Made by a program: the position numbers and the translations under genes. Shown here piece after piece: positions 12,281 to 21,179 of a stretch of DNA of 21,684 bases. Where the stretch lies: IMG/VR virus record IMGVR_UViG_3300019776_000503, positions 1 to 21,684 of that record. The stretch is one strand, 5' to 3'. The notes beneath the pieces are model-generated. The model was not told the DNA's origin. It did not search any database and saw only the letters and a list, made by a program, of their open reading frames with translations. Source of the stretch: a virus. Every line of letters begins with the position of its first letter. The first letter of the stretch is position 1.

Positions 12281-14641
12281 ATGAATAATATACAAATATA
12301 TTCTTTGGCTACACCGCCGGGTTCAACACAATCTTATTACTATAAACTGGATATTTTAGAAGGTGATCCCCTAAAAATCACATTAAAGATTACTGATGAG
12401 CCGGGTTCTGTTTCGTCAAACTACTCTCAAACTTTTAGGATCCCTTCAACCGAAAATAATGAAAAGGTTTTTAAGGGTGCTTGTGATCTAAATAATATAA
12501 CATTCAATCCACGCAGAAGGATTGATACTTTCATATCTGTAAATGGTTCCCTTTTTTCACAAGGTTTTTTAACATTAGAAAATGTTGTAAGAAACTTTTA
12601 TCACGATAGGTGTGAATATGAAGTTCAGTATGTAGGAGAACTCGCTGATTTCAAGAGTAAGTTAGGTGAGAGATATTTATGGGAACTTGATATGAACTCA
12701 TTATTACATCAAAGAAATATAAGTAATATAGAACTTTCTTGGTCGGCATCAACATACGGGGCTCTTGAAGCGGGTGGTTCAGCAACTGCTGGATTTCTAA
12801 ATGGAAATATAATCTATCCTATGAATGTAGAATATGGTTATGAATATACACCACAGGGAGTTCCTGATGATACAAGAAACAACACTATATCATCTCACGA
12901 TTGCGGAAACTCTTTTCTTAAAAACACTACTCCTTTATATCAAGAACAAATGAAACCGCTGGTGAGAGCCAAGTGGGTTGTTGATAAAATCTTTGATGAG
13001 GCTGGTTTTACATATTCATCAAACTTTTTGACGAGTAATAGATTTTTACCTATCTATATTGCTGGTGATGGACTACCAAGAGCCAGAACATTACCCGCTG
13101 GTGAAAGTAAGGCATTACTTGTATCTGGGTTTGATTATTTCGCAGCAGACAATCAATATAAAGATTTCCGTGGGGGCTACCCAACACAAATCATACAAAG
13201 TCCAAATCTTTTATTGACTGGTGATGAGGCAGGACAATATGAAGTTGGTTTGTCTGGAACTTATGGAGTTGTTTGGGATAGTGATAGTGTAAGGAGTTTA
13301 GTTGAGTTTGATACTCCCGGTGGAACAAAAGTGGTAAGAGCAACATATCAAGTTGAACTATTTAACTTTACAACACAAACACAAATATACGCTTGGACTG
13401 CCGATCAATATACTTTTTCTGTTATATCACCAGTCGCACAAGTTTCCTATTCATCATATAGAAACTTTCCTTTTACAACTTTCACATATTCAGCCTTTTT
13501 GACCGTTGGTGATAAAGTTGGTTTGAGAAATAGAATGAAGTTTGAGATTACTTCTGGAACTGGTGGATTTAGGGATAGAGGAACAGGTTTCCAAGCCAGA
13601 TCATTTATACAACATATTTACCCAACATCAGTAGGTAATAAGACGGTAGGAGTTTTACTTTCTCGTAAGATGAGACAAATAGATTTTATTTCATCTCTCG
13701 CAAAAAAGTTCAATCTCGTTATTGAACCAGATCCTTTTGATAAGAAAAAGTTAAAGATTGAAACTTGGAATGATTGGATACAGGGTGGAGAAAAAAAGGA
13801 CTGGTCTAAAAAACTTGATGGAAGTTCTGATTTTACTTTTGTTCCTATTTTCCAAGACAGGAAAAAGATACTTACACTAACAGACACAAAAGATACTGAT
13901 TGGCCTAATGTTTTATTTGAGACAAAAAATAAATATACCTATGGTAGATATAAGTTAAACTCTGATATAGAAACTCTTGATGGTGAGGAAGTGATAGAAA
14001 CAGGATTTTCTCCAACTATAATGGTGAGTTATGGTATATGTGGAGCAACAACTCCACCAGACGAAGGTGATAGAAGGTTCGCAATATTATCTATAAGTTC
14101 AGACGACAACCCAGAGAACGCAACTCTGGGACAAAGAAAACCAATAGAAGCCACACCGAGATTATGTTTTTGGAATGGAACTCAAAGTTGGAACCCAAAT
14201 CCACCGGGCAGCAGTCATTGGCACCTATATAATGACGCTGGAACAGGACACAATCAATATAGTTATACACCAGCCGTATCAAACTTTCAATATTATCCCG
14301 GGACTACAACATCAACTAACTTTGATATAAACTTTAATGGTGAAATATACTTGAACTATCTTGATGGTCTGTGGCCTCAAACATCAAACACCAGTTTTGA
14401 TTATTGGAGAGATTGGATAAATCTATATTATGATAGACCTTTTAATGGTTTTAATAATAGGAAAGCGAAGTGTAAGTTATATTTAACAGATGAGGATATA
14501 TTAGGATTTCAGTTTAACACAAAGGTTTTTATCGCGAATACTTGGTGGTTGGTTTCTGAAATATCAAACTATAATCTTGGTAAAGGAGGATTGACCGATG
14601 TTGAACTTATACAACTCGGATATACAAATATAGGACTATAA
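12281..14641 (+). CDS. Large tail / baseplate hub-like protein
   Basis: A 786-residue virion protein. The N-terminal 120 residues (YKLDILEGDPLKITLKI, SNYSQTFRIPSTENN, FNPRRRIDTFISVNGSLF, FLTLENV) match the opening of a large tail protein found in many Bacteroidota phages, where a small beta domain precedes a hub-like region. Later segments (SRKMRQIDFISSLAKKFNL at about 456-474 and VIEPDPFDKKKLKIETW) resemble the gp27/hub-type domain that loads peptides or fibres at the tail tip. The start follows the previous TAA with no gap, and the tape measure begins one base after its stop. No catalytic residues for a peptidase or lysozyme stand out. Likely a baseplate or tail-tip hub. Confidence 0.6.
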   Translation: MNNIQIYSLATPPGSTQSYYYKLDILEGDPLKITLKITDEPGSVSSNYSQTFRIPSTENNEKVFKGACDLNNITFNPRRRIDTFISVNGSLFSQGFLTLENVVRNFYHDRCEYEVQYVGELADFKSKLGERYLWELDMNSLLHQRNISNIELSWSASTYGALEAGGSATAGFLNGNIIYPMNVEYGYEYTPQGVPDDTRNNTISSHDCGNSFLKNTTPLYQEQMKPLVRAKWVVDKIFDEAGFTYSSNFLTSNRFLPIYIAGDGLPRARTLPAGESKALLVSGFDYFAADNQYKDFRGGYPTQIIQSPNLLLTGDEAGQYEVGLSGTYGVVWDSDSVRSLVEFDTPGGTKVVRATYQVELFNFTTQTQIYAWTADQYTFSVISPVAQVSYSSYRNFPFTTFTYSAFLTVGDKVGLRNRMKFEITSGTGGFRDRGTGFQARSFIQHIYPTSVGNKTVGVLLSRKMRQIDFISSLAKKFNLVIEPDPFDKKKLKIETWNDWIQGGEKKDWSKKLDGSSDFTFVPIFQDRKKILTLTDTKDTDWPNVLFETKNKYTYGRYKLNSDIETLDGEEVIETGFSPTIMVSYGICGATTPPDEGDRRFAILSISSDDNPENATLGQRKPIEATPRLCFWNGTQSWNPNPPGSSHWHLYNDAGTGHNQYSYTPAVSNFQYYPGTTTSTNFDINFNGEIYLNYLDGLWPQTSNTSFDYWRDWINLYYDRPFNGFNNRKAKCKLYLTDEDILGFQFNTKVFIANTWWLVSEISNYNLGKGGLTDVELIQLGYTNIGL

Positions 14642-14642
14642 T

Positions 14643-17333
14643 ATGGCAGAAGTAATAGATTTTACACTTGAAATAAACGGGGTTGATAGAGCCGTCAAAA
14701 GCGTTGAGGATTTAGAACAGGCGGTTAAAGACGCCAGACAGGCTTTTTCACAGGGAAACTTTGGAGAAGCCGAACTAAAATCTTTGGAAAAACAACTCCA
14801 AAATGTAGAAAGAGCGGCTCAAAGAGCGGGTGAAAGTGTGAAAACAGGAGCAAGGGCTGCTGGTTCAGGTGCCGCCTCGGCCAAAGATAAAGTGGATTTA
14901 TTGAGGGAAAGTTTTGATGGTGCTGGAACCGCGGCTGAAATCTTATCAGGAAACTCACAAGAAGTAGGTAATATAGTTTCAACAACTATGAGAGCAATAA
15001 GTGTGTTGAACGCCGCTCGTGAAGTTGCTGAAAATAAAGTCACAGCGGCTATTTTGAGAAAACTTGGTGTTGAGAAACTCGCTCAAGCATCACAAAGGAT
15101 TATGACCGGCTTACAGGCAGCGTATAATGTTGTTCTTTCAGCCAACCCTATTGGTTTGGTAATCGCCGCGATCGCCGCCTTGGTAGGTGCCTTTGCTCTA
15201 TTAAAAAGACCTATTGAGAACTTCCTAAAAGAGTTTGATAGTATCGGTAAAGTAGTAGATTTGATTATTGGAAAGTTGAGGGATTTAGGTTCCCTTCTTA
15301 CTTTTGGTTTGATTGACGACAACGCAACATCCAAAGCAAAAGCCAATATACAATCTATTTTAGATCAATATGAAAATCTTGAAAGCGCGGCAAATCAAGA
15401 AATAAATAATCAAACCAGATATGTAAATGAACTCAAAGCCCGTGGTGGAACAGCCATAGAGATTTTCAACGCTGAAAAGAAACTTCTTGAACTTAAAGTA
15501 AATCGGGAACAAGATACTATCAATAAACTTAAAAACTTCGCTCGTGATCTAACCGACGAACAAAGAACCCAGTTAGGGAAAATGAAAGAACAAGTAAGAA
15601 ACTATCAAAGCGATCTTGCTGTGTTAAACTCTAACTTCCAAAGACAAGAAGGAGAAAAAACAAGAGCGGCAGAACAGAGATATTTAGATGAAAAAGACAA
15701 AAGATTAAAAGAGGAAAAAAGTAGGATACAAAAAGGTCAAGATGAGATACTCCGTTTAGAACAGAAATATAATCAACTTCTTTTAGATGATGAAGTGAAA
15801 ACTATGAAAATGTTGGCGAACATCAGCGACCCACTTGGGCCGGAGGAAGCAAACCAAATGAGGAGAATGGAGTTTATGGAGGATATATATAAACAAGAAC
15901 TAAAAGCGCTCAGAGAAAGGGGTGCTTCTTTGGATGAAGTAAGAGCCCTACAAGCCCGTTTTGAGATGTTTATGTATGATGCCCAATCTAAAACTATATT
16001 AGGGAAAAAGTTAAAAAATATAGATTTAGAGGAAAAAATAGAAAATCAAAAAGCAAAAAAACTTGGAGAACTCCGAAAAAAAGAACTTGATGATGAACTT
16101 TCTTTGATTGAGGAACAACTACAAAAAAAGGAAATCACAGCCGAGGCAGCATCAGCCAAAATCGCGATTATAGAAAAAGTAAGGCGGGCTGTTGATAGGG
16201 AACTTGCCGATCAGGAAGGACAAAGAAAAGATGAGTTCAATAAAAAAAGAGAGGAGGCCGAGGAGGAACATTACAACAATCTCGCAATCATACAACAACA
16301 ATATAACGAACAATCAGAGGGATATGATAAAGAAGCGGCTGAAAATAGAGAAAAAACTTTTAATGATTTATTTACACAAATAGAGGCCGATATGAACGCG
16401 GCTCTTTACGCTCTTGAAAAATATAGAGAAGGCTTAGAAGGTGAAGGGGGTAGATTTTTCCAGAACTGGTCTAAAAACACACTCAGCAGAACTATAAAAG
16501 TATATAAGGACGCGATAGAAGTTGCCAAAAATGGGTTAAATGATTTACAAAATCAACTCAATAGAAAAAGTAAAGAGATCGCCGAAGCCGAACAAGAACA
16601 GGCAGCAGGTGCTGTTGTTGATATGGATCAGTTATATAAGGAAAAATCAAAGATTTTAGAAAAATATTTTAACTTCAAGAAAAATATAGTTGATTTAGAA
16701 AAAAGTTTAGATGAGGAAGTTTATGAAGGATTAGTTATGAGAGCCGAAGCCCTTTCTGGACTTTTTAGAGGTATGATGGAAATGACTGGTAAAGACCTAA
16801 AAAGGTATAAAGCAATGGCTATAACACAATCCATACTTGATACTTTGGCTGGTATAGGTAGAGCACTCGGTGGAAGTAAGCCACCTTGGAACTACATCGC
16901 GGCGGCTGGTGTTGGTCTGGCTGGTTGGGCAAATGTGAATAAAATAAGAAACACTCAAACTGATAGTGCTGATGGTGGGGGTGGGGACACAGAAGTTCAA
17001 CCAAGAAAACTTGCTCGTGGTGGTTTATTATACGGCCCATCTCACGGATCAGGTGGTATAAGAACTTCTTTTGGAGAACTTGAAGGGGGTGAGTTTGTAA
17101 TAAATAAAAGATCCACACAGAAATACGGCCCTCTTATTTCGGCAATCAATATGGCTGGTGGTGGTAAGAAGTTTGATACAGGTGGTATGTTAGGTTCAGA
17201 AGCAATGATAGGTGATTTAATGAACCAAGTTAAAATGAACCAAGAAACCCCTATCAAAACTTATGTAGTCGCAACAGATGTTTCAACAGCGTTGGAGGCT
17301 CAAACTAAAATAAGATATAAGACAACACTATAA
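14643..17333 (+). CDS. Tape measure protein
   Basis: At 896 residues this is the classic tail-length ruler. Residues 1-160 are helical with Ala/Gln-rich heptads. A hydrophobic membrane-type segment lies at about 165-190 (SANPIGLVIAAIAALVGAFALL), which may act in DNA entry. A long charged coiled coil fills roughly 270-720, rich in EEK and QKK heptads. The C-terminus has the Gly-rich tape-measure signature at about 789-815 (ARGGLLYGPSHGSGG, then GELEGGEFVINKRS). Length multiplied by the usual 0.15 nm per residue suggests a tail of about 130 nm. It starts one base after the hub-like gene. Confidence 0.93.
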   Translation: MAEVIDFTLEINGVDRAVKSVEDLEQAVKDARQAFSQGNFGEAELKSLEKQLQNVERAAQRAGESVKTGARAAGSGAASAKDKVDLLRESFDGAGTAAEILSGNSQEVGNIVSTTMRAISVLNAAREVAENKVTAAILRKLGVEKLAQASQRIMTGLQAAYNVVLSANPIGLVIAAIAALVGAFALLKRPIENFLKEFDSIGKVVDLIIGKLRDLGSLLTFGLIDDNATSKAKANIQSILDQYENLESAANQEINNQTRYVNELKARGGTAIEIFNAEKKLLELKVNREQDTINKLKNFARDLTDEQRTQLGKMKEQVRNYQSDLAVLNSNFQRQEGEKTRAAEQRYLDEKDKRLKEEKSRIQKGQDEILRLEQKYNQLLLDDEVKTMKMLANISDPLGPEEANQMRRMEFMEDIYKQELKALRERGASLDEVRALQARFEMFMYDAQSKTILGKKLKNIDLEEKIENQKAKKLGELRKKELDDELSLIEEQLQKKEITAEAASAKIAIIEKVRRAVDRELADQEGQRKDEFNKKREEAEEEHYNNLAIIQQQYNEQSEGYDKEAAENREKTFNDLFTQIEADMNAALYALEKYREGLEGEGGRFFQNWSKNTLSRTIKVYKDAIEVAKNGLNDLQNQLNRKSKEIAEAEQEQAAGAVVDMDQLYKEKSKILEKYFNFKKNIVDLEKSLDEEVYEGLVMRAEALSGLFRGMMEMTGKDLKRYKAMAITQSILDTLAGIGRALGGSKPPWNYIAAAGVGLAGWANVNKIRNTQTDSADGGGGDTEVQPRKLARGGLLYGPSHGSGGIRTSFGELEGGEFVINKRSTQKYGPLISAINMAGGGKKFDTGGMLGSEAMIGDLMNQVKMNQETPIKTYVVATDVSTALEAQTKIRYKTTL

Positions 17334-17336
17334 AAA

Positions 17337-17351
17337 TATATTTATGAATAT
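17337..17351 (+). promoter_or_regulatory. TATATTTATNRRTAT motif before the maturation protease
   Basis: TATATTTAT-GAA-TAT. The ATG at 17344 lies inside the motif, while the in-frame ATG at 17350 sits at its end, exactly as the start at 5519 does in the terminase copy. This supports 17350 as the real start if the motif is a promoter giving a leaderless mRNA. It follows the tape measure stop by three bases. Confidence 0.45.
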
Positions 17352-18987
17352 GAAGGAAGTAGTAGAACTCCAAATAAACGATGATGAAAATGAAAGTGGT
17401 GTATGGGCGATTGCTCTTGTAGAACAACCAGCCATTTCAGTTGATTTTTACGCCTTTAATGATGATACAGAAATGGTTGATGGTATAGTTGATATACTGG
17501 TAAAGATAAAAGACCCAGAAAACAGAAGGGAAGTTTTAGATGATGTCTTGAAAGATTTAGAAAATGAAGGAATAGACACAGAAGGTCTTATACAAAGAGT
17601 AATGGGTGAGGAGTTTGAGACCTATAATGATTACCCAAAGGCAGCCTCTGAAAACGCTTGTTCTGCTTTGAGATGGGCTGAGGAAAATGGTTGGGGTGAT
17701 TGTGGAACTCCTGTTGGAAAAATAAGAGCCAACCAACTTTGTAAGGGTGAAAACATTTCTCGTGAAACTATATCACGGATGGCTTCTTTTGCTCGTCATA
17801 GAGAAAACGGACAAAGGGAACTTGGTGATGGTTGTGGTCGGCTTATGTGGCAATCTTGGGGTGGAGATGAGGGAGTTGATTGGGCGATAAGAAAACTTGA
17901 AACATTAAAAGCCGAAAAGGAAGTTTTTGTAAAACCAAGAGCCGGTGAAAAGGAGGATGAGTTCATACCAAGATGTATGAGTGTTTTAATAGGTGATGAA
18001 GGATATGATGAAAAACAAGCCGCCGCAATCTGTTATACTTATTGGGAGGAAAAAATGGGTGTTGATGTTAGTGGATTGGCTCCTTATATACAAAATATTA
18101 AAGGTAAAAATAAAAAAAGGAGATATGAAGCACAAGAACTCGTTTTAGGTTTTTGTAAGGAGTTTGGATATACAGAAAAAGATTTAGAAAAGTTCGCAAA
18201 TGCGTCTTTGGGTGGTGGAATAAATAGTGTGGAACAGATGCCCCTTTGGGTTAGGGATCCGAGGGTTCAGACAACCTTATATAAATATGAAGGTGGTTTA
18301 AGATCTAACTCACGAGATTTCTGTATAGAAATGGTTGGACTAAATAAGTTCTATACTTTTGATATGATCGAGGCGATGGAAAACCTTGTTGTAAATGCTG
18401 GGTTTGGAGCCAGAGGAGCCGATACTTATTCTATATGGAGATATTTAGGCGGCAAAAACTGCTACCACTTTTGGAGGAGATACACTTATGTATGGAAAGG
18501 TGAAAACTTTGAGTTATTGAGTGAAGCAAGAGTTAAAGGATTGCCGGGAACTCGTATGATTGATAGACCCCGTGGTGGTGGGTTAAAGATGAGTTATGAG
18601 ATGTTTTATGATGAGGAACAGAAAGTTTTGGTTGGGCCTGTAATGGTTCCAGATATAGAAATCCCCAGAAAAGATGAAAATGATGAGGTATATTATGTAT
18701 ATTTTACACCTGAAACAATCAAATCCATCAGGGATAAGTTTATGAAAACCCAAACTAATCACGCAACAAACCAAGACCACGATGAGACAAAACCCGCTGA
18801 TACTTATATTATTGAAACTTGGATCAAAGAGGATGATGAGGACAAATCTAAAAAATATGGGTTTGGGGAACTCCCAGTTGGAACTTGGTTCTGTATGATG
18901 AAAGTTTTAAGTGATGAAGTATGGAAAAGAATAAAAGAAAAAGAGTTGAACGGATTTAGTGTAGAAGGACATTTCATAAAAAAATAA
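17350..18987 (+). CDS. Multidomain capsid maturation protease (XkdF/Peptidase S78_2-like)
   Basis: This 545-residue protein (547 from the ATG at 17344) combines several modules. Residues 1-40 carry VELQINDDENESGVWAIALV, typical of phage protease N-termini. About 93-178 is a domain with DYPKAASENA, GKIRANQLCKG and SRMASFARHRE, known as a fused accessory domain in phage head proteins. About 200-233 holds a small Cys-containing module (FIPRCMSVLIGDEGYDEKQ). About 309-385 holds SRDFCIEMVG and CYHFWRRYTYVW, a Cys/His-containing domain. About 413-545 is XkdF-like, with candidate catalytic His471 or His477 (NHATNQDHD) and Ser537 (NGFSVEGHF). It should cleave scaffold and capsid during maturation. 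Its place directly before scaffold and MCP is the standard order. The roles of the middle domains are unknown. Confidence 0.75.
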   Translation: MKEVVELQINDDENESGVWAIALVEQPAISVDFYAFNDDTEMVDGIVDILVKIKDPENRREVLDDVLKDLENEGIDTEGLIQRVMGEEFETYNDYPKAASENACSALRWAEENGWGDCGTPVGKIRANQLCKGENISRETISRMASFARHRENGQRELGDGCGRLMWQSWGGDEGVDWAIRKLETLKAEKEVFVKPRAGEKEDEFIPRCMSVLIGDEGYDEKQAAAICYTYWEEKMGVDVSGLAPYIQNIKGKNKKRRYEAQELVLGFCKEFGYTEKDLEKFANASLGGGINSVEQMPLWVRDPRVQTTLYKYEGGLRSNSRDFCIEMVGLNKFYTFDMIEAMENLVVNAGFGARGADTYSIWRYLGGKNCYHFWRRYTYVWKGENFELLSEARVKGLPGTRMIDRPRGGGLKMSYEMFYDEEQKVLVGPVMVPDIEIPRKDENDEVYYVYFTPETIKSIRDKFMKTQTNHATNQDHDETKPADTYIIETWIKEDDEDKSKKYGFGELPVGTWFCMMKVLSDEVWKRIKEKELNGFSVEGHFIKK

Positions 18988-18994
18988 AAAAATA

Positions 18995-19015
18995 ATCCAT
19001 CCAGTTTGGACGGAT
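18995..19015. repeat. Imperfect hairpin after the protease gene
   Basis: ATCCATCC (18995-19002) pairs with GGACGGAT (19008-19015) with one mismatch around an AGTTT loop. It lies between the protease stop and the TATATTTAT motif at 19025. No T-run follows, so it is a weak terminator at best. It might reduce read-through between the protease and the scaffold/MCP unit. Confidence 0.35.
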
Positions 19016-19024
19016 ACACATTAC

Positions 19025-19039
19025 TATATTTATAGGTAT
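19025..19039 (+). promoter_or_regulatory. TATATTTATNRRTAT motif before scaffold and MCP
   Basis: TATATTTAT-AGG-TAT. Unlike the other copies, it stands 27 bases upstream of the ATG at 19060, so a transcript starting from it would carry a short A-rich leader. It would drive scaffold, major capsid protein and the gene at 20552 as far as the terminator at 21127. Confidence 0.45.
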
Positions 19040-19059
19040 AGAGAAAAAATAATGTTCTT

Positions 19060-19605
19060 ATGAATAAACTAAATGAAATAAGAAAACTTCTTGGATTGAA
19101 AGTTGTTGAGGATATGAAGTTCGCGACAGCCACACTCACAGATGGAACCAAAATAGAGACAGAAGGGGAGTGGGCAGTAGGTTCAACCGTATATGTTGTT
19201 GGAGAGGATGGAACTAAAATGATTGCATCTCCCGGCGTCCATAGAACCGAAACAGCCGAGATTGAAGTAGATCCAAACGGACAAATCCTCCGTATAACAG
19301 AAGCCGCAAAGATGGCTGAGGTTCCAGAGGAAAAACCCGAAGTTGAACTCCCTGTTGAAGCAATCAAAGAGATAGTTAAAGAACTTATAGATGAGGAAAT
19401 GAAAAGGGTTAAAACTTCTATGGAAGTTTTACTCGCCGAAGTAGAAACTATGAAAACTGAACTTGGAAAAACAAAAGACCAATATAATCAAATAGTATCT
19501 ACACCAGCAGCCGAACCTCTAAAAACAATCTTTTCATCAGAAGGAAATGATGAACTTGATAGAAAGTTGAAACTTCTAAAAAAGAAAGATCTATTCCCAT
19601 TTTAA
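19060..19605 (+). CDS. Capsid scaffold protein
   Basis: A 181-residue protein placed between the maturation protease and the MCP, the usual place of the scaffold. An N-terminal part (about 20-80: FATATLTDGTKIE, EWAVGSTVYVV, GVHRTETAEIE) looks like a small beta domain. From about 88 onward it is acidic, proline-bearing, then a coiled coil (EAIKEIVKELIDEEMKRV, LLAEVETMKTELGK). The C-terminus is basic and ends KLLKKKDLFPF, as a capsid-interacting tail might. The beta domain suggests it is not a pure coiled-coil scaffold. A tiny out-of-frame ATG at 19052 opens a four-codon frame and is not a start. Confidence 0.65.
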   Translation: MNKLNEIRKLLGLKVVEDMKFATATLTDGTKIETEGEWAVGSTVYVVGEDGTKMIASPGVHRTETAEIEVDPNGQILRITEAAKMAEVPEEKPEVELPVEAIKEIVKELIDEEMKRVKTSMEVLLAEVETMKTELGKTKDQYNQIVSTPAAEPLKTIFSSEGNDELDRKLKLLKKKDLFPF

Positions 19606-19628
19606 TAAAAAAAATAATATAACACAAT

Positions 19629-20525
19629 ATGCCTCTAAATCTCACAGGCCTCGCGACCTACACAGACCAAAACTCCGGCATTCTACTTGGTAGAGCAATC
19701 CTCGGAGCAGATTTCTTACAATATGTAAATCTACAACCCGGCTATTCTGCTGGAACGGTAGATATAAATGTTCTCAACCTTGGACTTCTTGATTTCACAA
19801 CCAGAGCCTGTGGATGGCCTACAAACGGAGGTGGAACGGTGAGTTATGAAAAAGTTTCAGTCACGGTTAGAAACAGACAACAAAAATCCTCTCTATGTCT
19901 CCAAGACCTTCGTGGTTATTGGTTGTCGGCTCAGATGGGAGCAGGTGGTTTCCAAGAGGACTACCCACTTGAGCAATGGCTTACTGACGAGATGGTTAAA
20001 GCAACCAGATTGAACTTTGAGCAAACACTCGGAACAGATATAATCTCTGGTATGACCGCTTCTAATGGTGTGACTACGGTTGCTTCGGCTGGTTGGACGG
20101 TTTCAACTATCTTTGATAGTGCCAACAACCTTATTGACGCAATCCCAACAAATGTTAGAAGCCGTGATGATTTACATATGTATATGTCTTATGGTGTGTT
20201 CCGTAATCTATCAAGAGCGTTGGTTCAGTTGAACTATTTTAACTATCCTGTAAATGGAGCAACCAACTATGGTTCAGGTTTAGGACAGCACATAATGTTC
20301 CCCGGAACAAATATTAAATGTGTTCCTGTGGCTGGTTTGGGAACTTCTAACAGAGTTTTCCTCGGTCCAAAAGAACACCTTGTAGTTGTGACTGGACTTA
20401 CAGACGACCAAGATAAACTTGATGTTTGGTATAGTAAAGATAATGATGAAATCAGGACACTTTCAGCCTATCGCGCTGGTATTGGAGCGGTATATTCATC
20501 TTTCGTTCAGAACGGACAAGCCTAA
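19629..20525 (+). CDS. Major capsid protein (HK97-fold candidate)
   Basis: A 298-residue protein, preceded by protease and scaffold. The N-terminal part contains GILLGRAILGADFLQYV and DLRGYWLSAQMGAG. The C-terminal part (FLGPKEHLVVVTGLTDDQDK, DVWYSKDNDEIRTLSAYRAG, IGAVYSSFV) is typical of the P-domain end of HK97-fold capsid proteins in Bacteroidota phages. It has many Gly, Asn and Thr residues and no Cys clusters or membrane segment. The leader is A-rich without a TATATTTA box, so it is likely transcribed with the scaffold. Gene order and protein type both support the call; no fold search could be run. Confidence 0.8.
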   Translation: MPLNLTGLATYTDQNSGILLGRAILGADFLQYVNLQPGYSAGTVDINVLNLGLLDFTTRACGWPTNGGGTVSYEKVSVTVRNRQQKSSLCLQDLRGYWLSAQMGAGGFQEDYPLEQWLTDEMVKATRLNFEQTLGTDIISGMTASNGVTTVASAGWTVSTIFDSANNLIDAIPTNVRSRDDLHMYMSYGVFRNLSRALVQLNYFNYPVNGATNYGSGLGQHIMFPGTNIKCVPVAGLGTSNRVFLGPKEHLVVVTGLTDDQDKLDVWYSKDNDEIRTLSAYRAGIGAVYSSFVQNGQA

Positions 20526-20551
20526 AAATAAAAAAATAAAATCCATAACAA

Positions 20552-21103
20552 ATGGCAATAATAAACTCCCTAATCACAAACGGTATAAACCTTGACCCAA
20601 TAGATAGTGTTGGTGGCATCCAACAACTTTGGATATGTGCCTCCTTTTCTCAAACAGGTCTAACGCTTTCAGCCACCTCATCCAGAATAGACACATTACA
20701 AGGTTCAGGAACTTTCTTTCAGTTTGATATAGCCAAAGATACTTGTTCTTGGACTGAAACAGCAACAATCGCACCCGCCGCTGGAACTTTATTCTTTCAG
20801 GGAGACCTTTTAATGGTGTTCCATAAGTTAGAACAATATAGAAGGAACCAGTTAAACTTACTCGCAAGAAACAGATTTATTAGAGCGGTCTTTTTAGACA
20901 ACAATAATAGATGGTGGTTTGTTGGATTGAGAAGGGGAGCGCAACTTACAACAGGAACAAATCAAACAGGAGTTGCTCCCGGTGATATGAACGGATATTC
21001 TTACACCATACAGGCACAGGAACCCGACCCTTGTTTTTTCATCAACGCCACATCATCTTTAAGTGGTTTCACTTGGACTGCGGCAACTATCGTGACTACA
21101 TAA
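20552..21103 (+). CDS. Putative tail tube / structural protein
   Basis: A 183-residue beta-rich protein directly downstream of the MCP. Segments FFQFDIAKDTCSWTET, the GTLFFQGDLLMVFHKLEQ stretch, RRNQLNLLARNRFIRAVFLD, RWWFVGLRRGAQL and GVAPGDMNGYSYTIQAQEPDP resemble a protein family common in Bacteroidota phages. The repeated strands and late 'GD.NGY...L...EP.P' pattern fit a tail tube-like protein. A capsid decoration or head-completion protein is also possible. It is the last gene before the terminator at 21127 and probably abundantly expressed with the capsid protein. Confidence 0.5.
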   Translation: MAIINSLITNGINLDPIDSVGGIQQLWICASFSQTGLTLSATSSRIDTLQGSGTFFQFDIAKDTCSWTETATIAPAAGTLFFQGDLLMVFHKLEQYRRNQLNLLARNRFIRAVFLDNNNRWWFVGLRRGAQLTTGTNQTGVAPGDMNGYSYTIQAQEPDPCFFINATSSLSGFTWTAATIVTT

Positions 21104-21126
21104 AACTAAATAATCTTTTTTTTAAG

Positions 21127-21156
21127 AACCCATCTTTAACAGATGGGTTTTTTTAT
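21127..21156 (+). terminator. Rho-independent terminator after the head genes
   Basis: AACCCATCT (21127-21135) and AGATGGGTT (21141-21149) form a perfect nine-base stem around TTAAC, running directly into a T-run (21148-21154, then ATTTCTTTT). It is the clearest intrinsic terminator in the window and should end the capsid transcript started at 19025 or earlier. Confidence 0.9.
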
Positions 21157-21162
21157 TTCTTT

Positions 21163-21179
21163 TATATTTAGATATAGAT
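21163..21179 (+). promoter_or_regulatory. TATATTTA promoter-like box (variant)
   Basis: TATATTTA at 21163-21170, then GATATAGAT and the ATG at 21180. It keeps the TATATTTA box but not the exact NRRTAT half seen in the other four copies. It sits immediately after the terminator, as a new promoter would, and its predicted start point lies within a few bases of the ATG. Confidence 0.4.

Noticed and set aside
18804-19367. Minus-strand open frame of 187 codons across the protease/scaffold junction
   Set aside because: It spans two well-supported plus-strand genes and the motif-bearing gap between them, and its Ser/Phe/Thr-rich product looks like a shadow frame.
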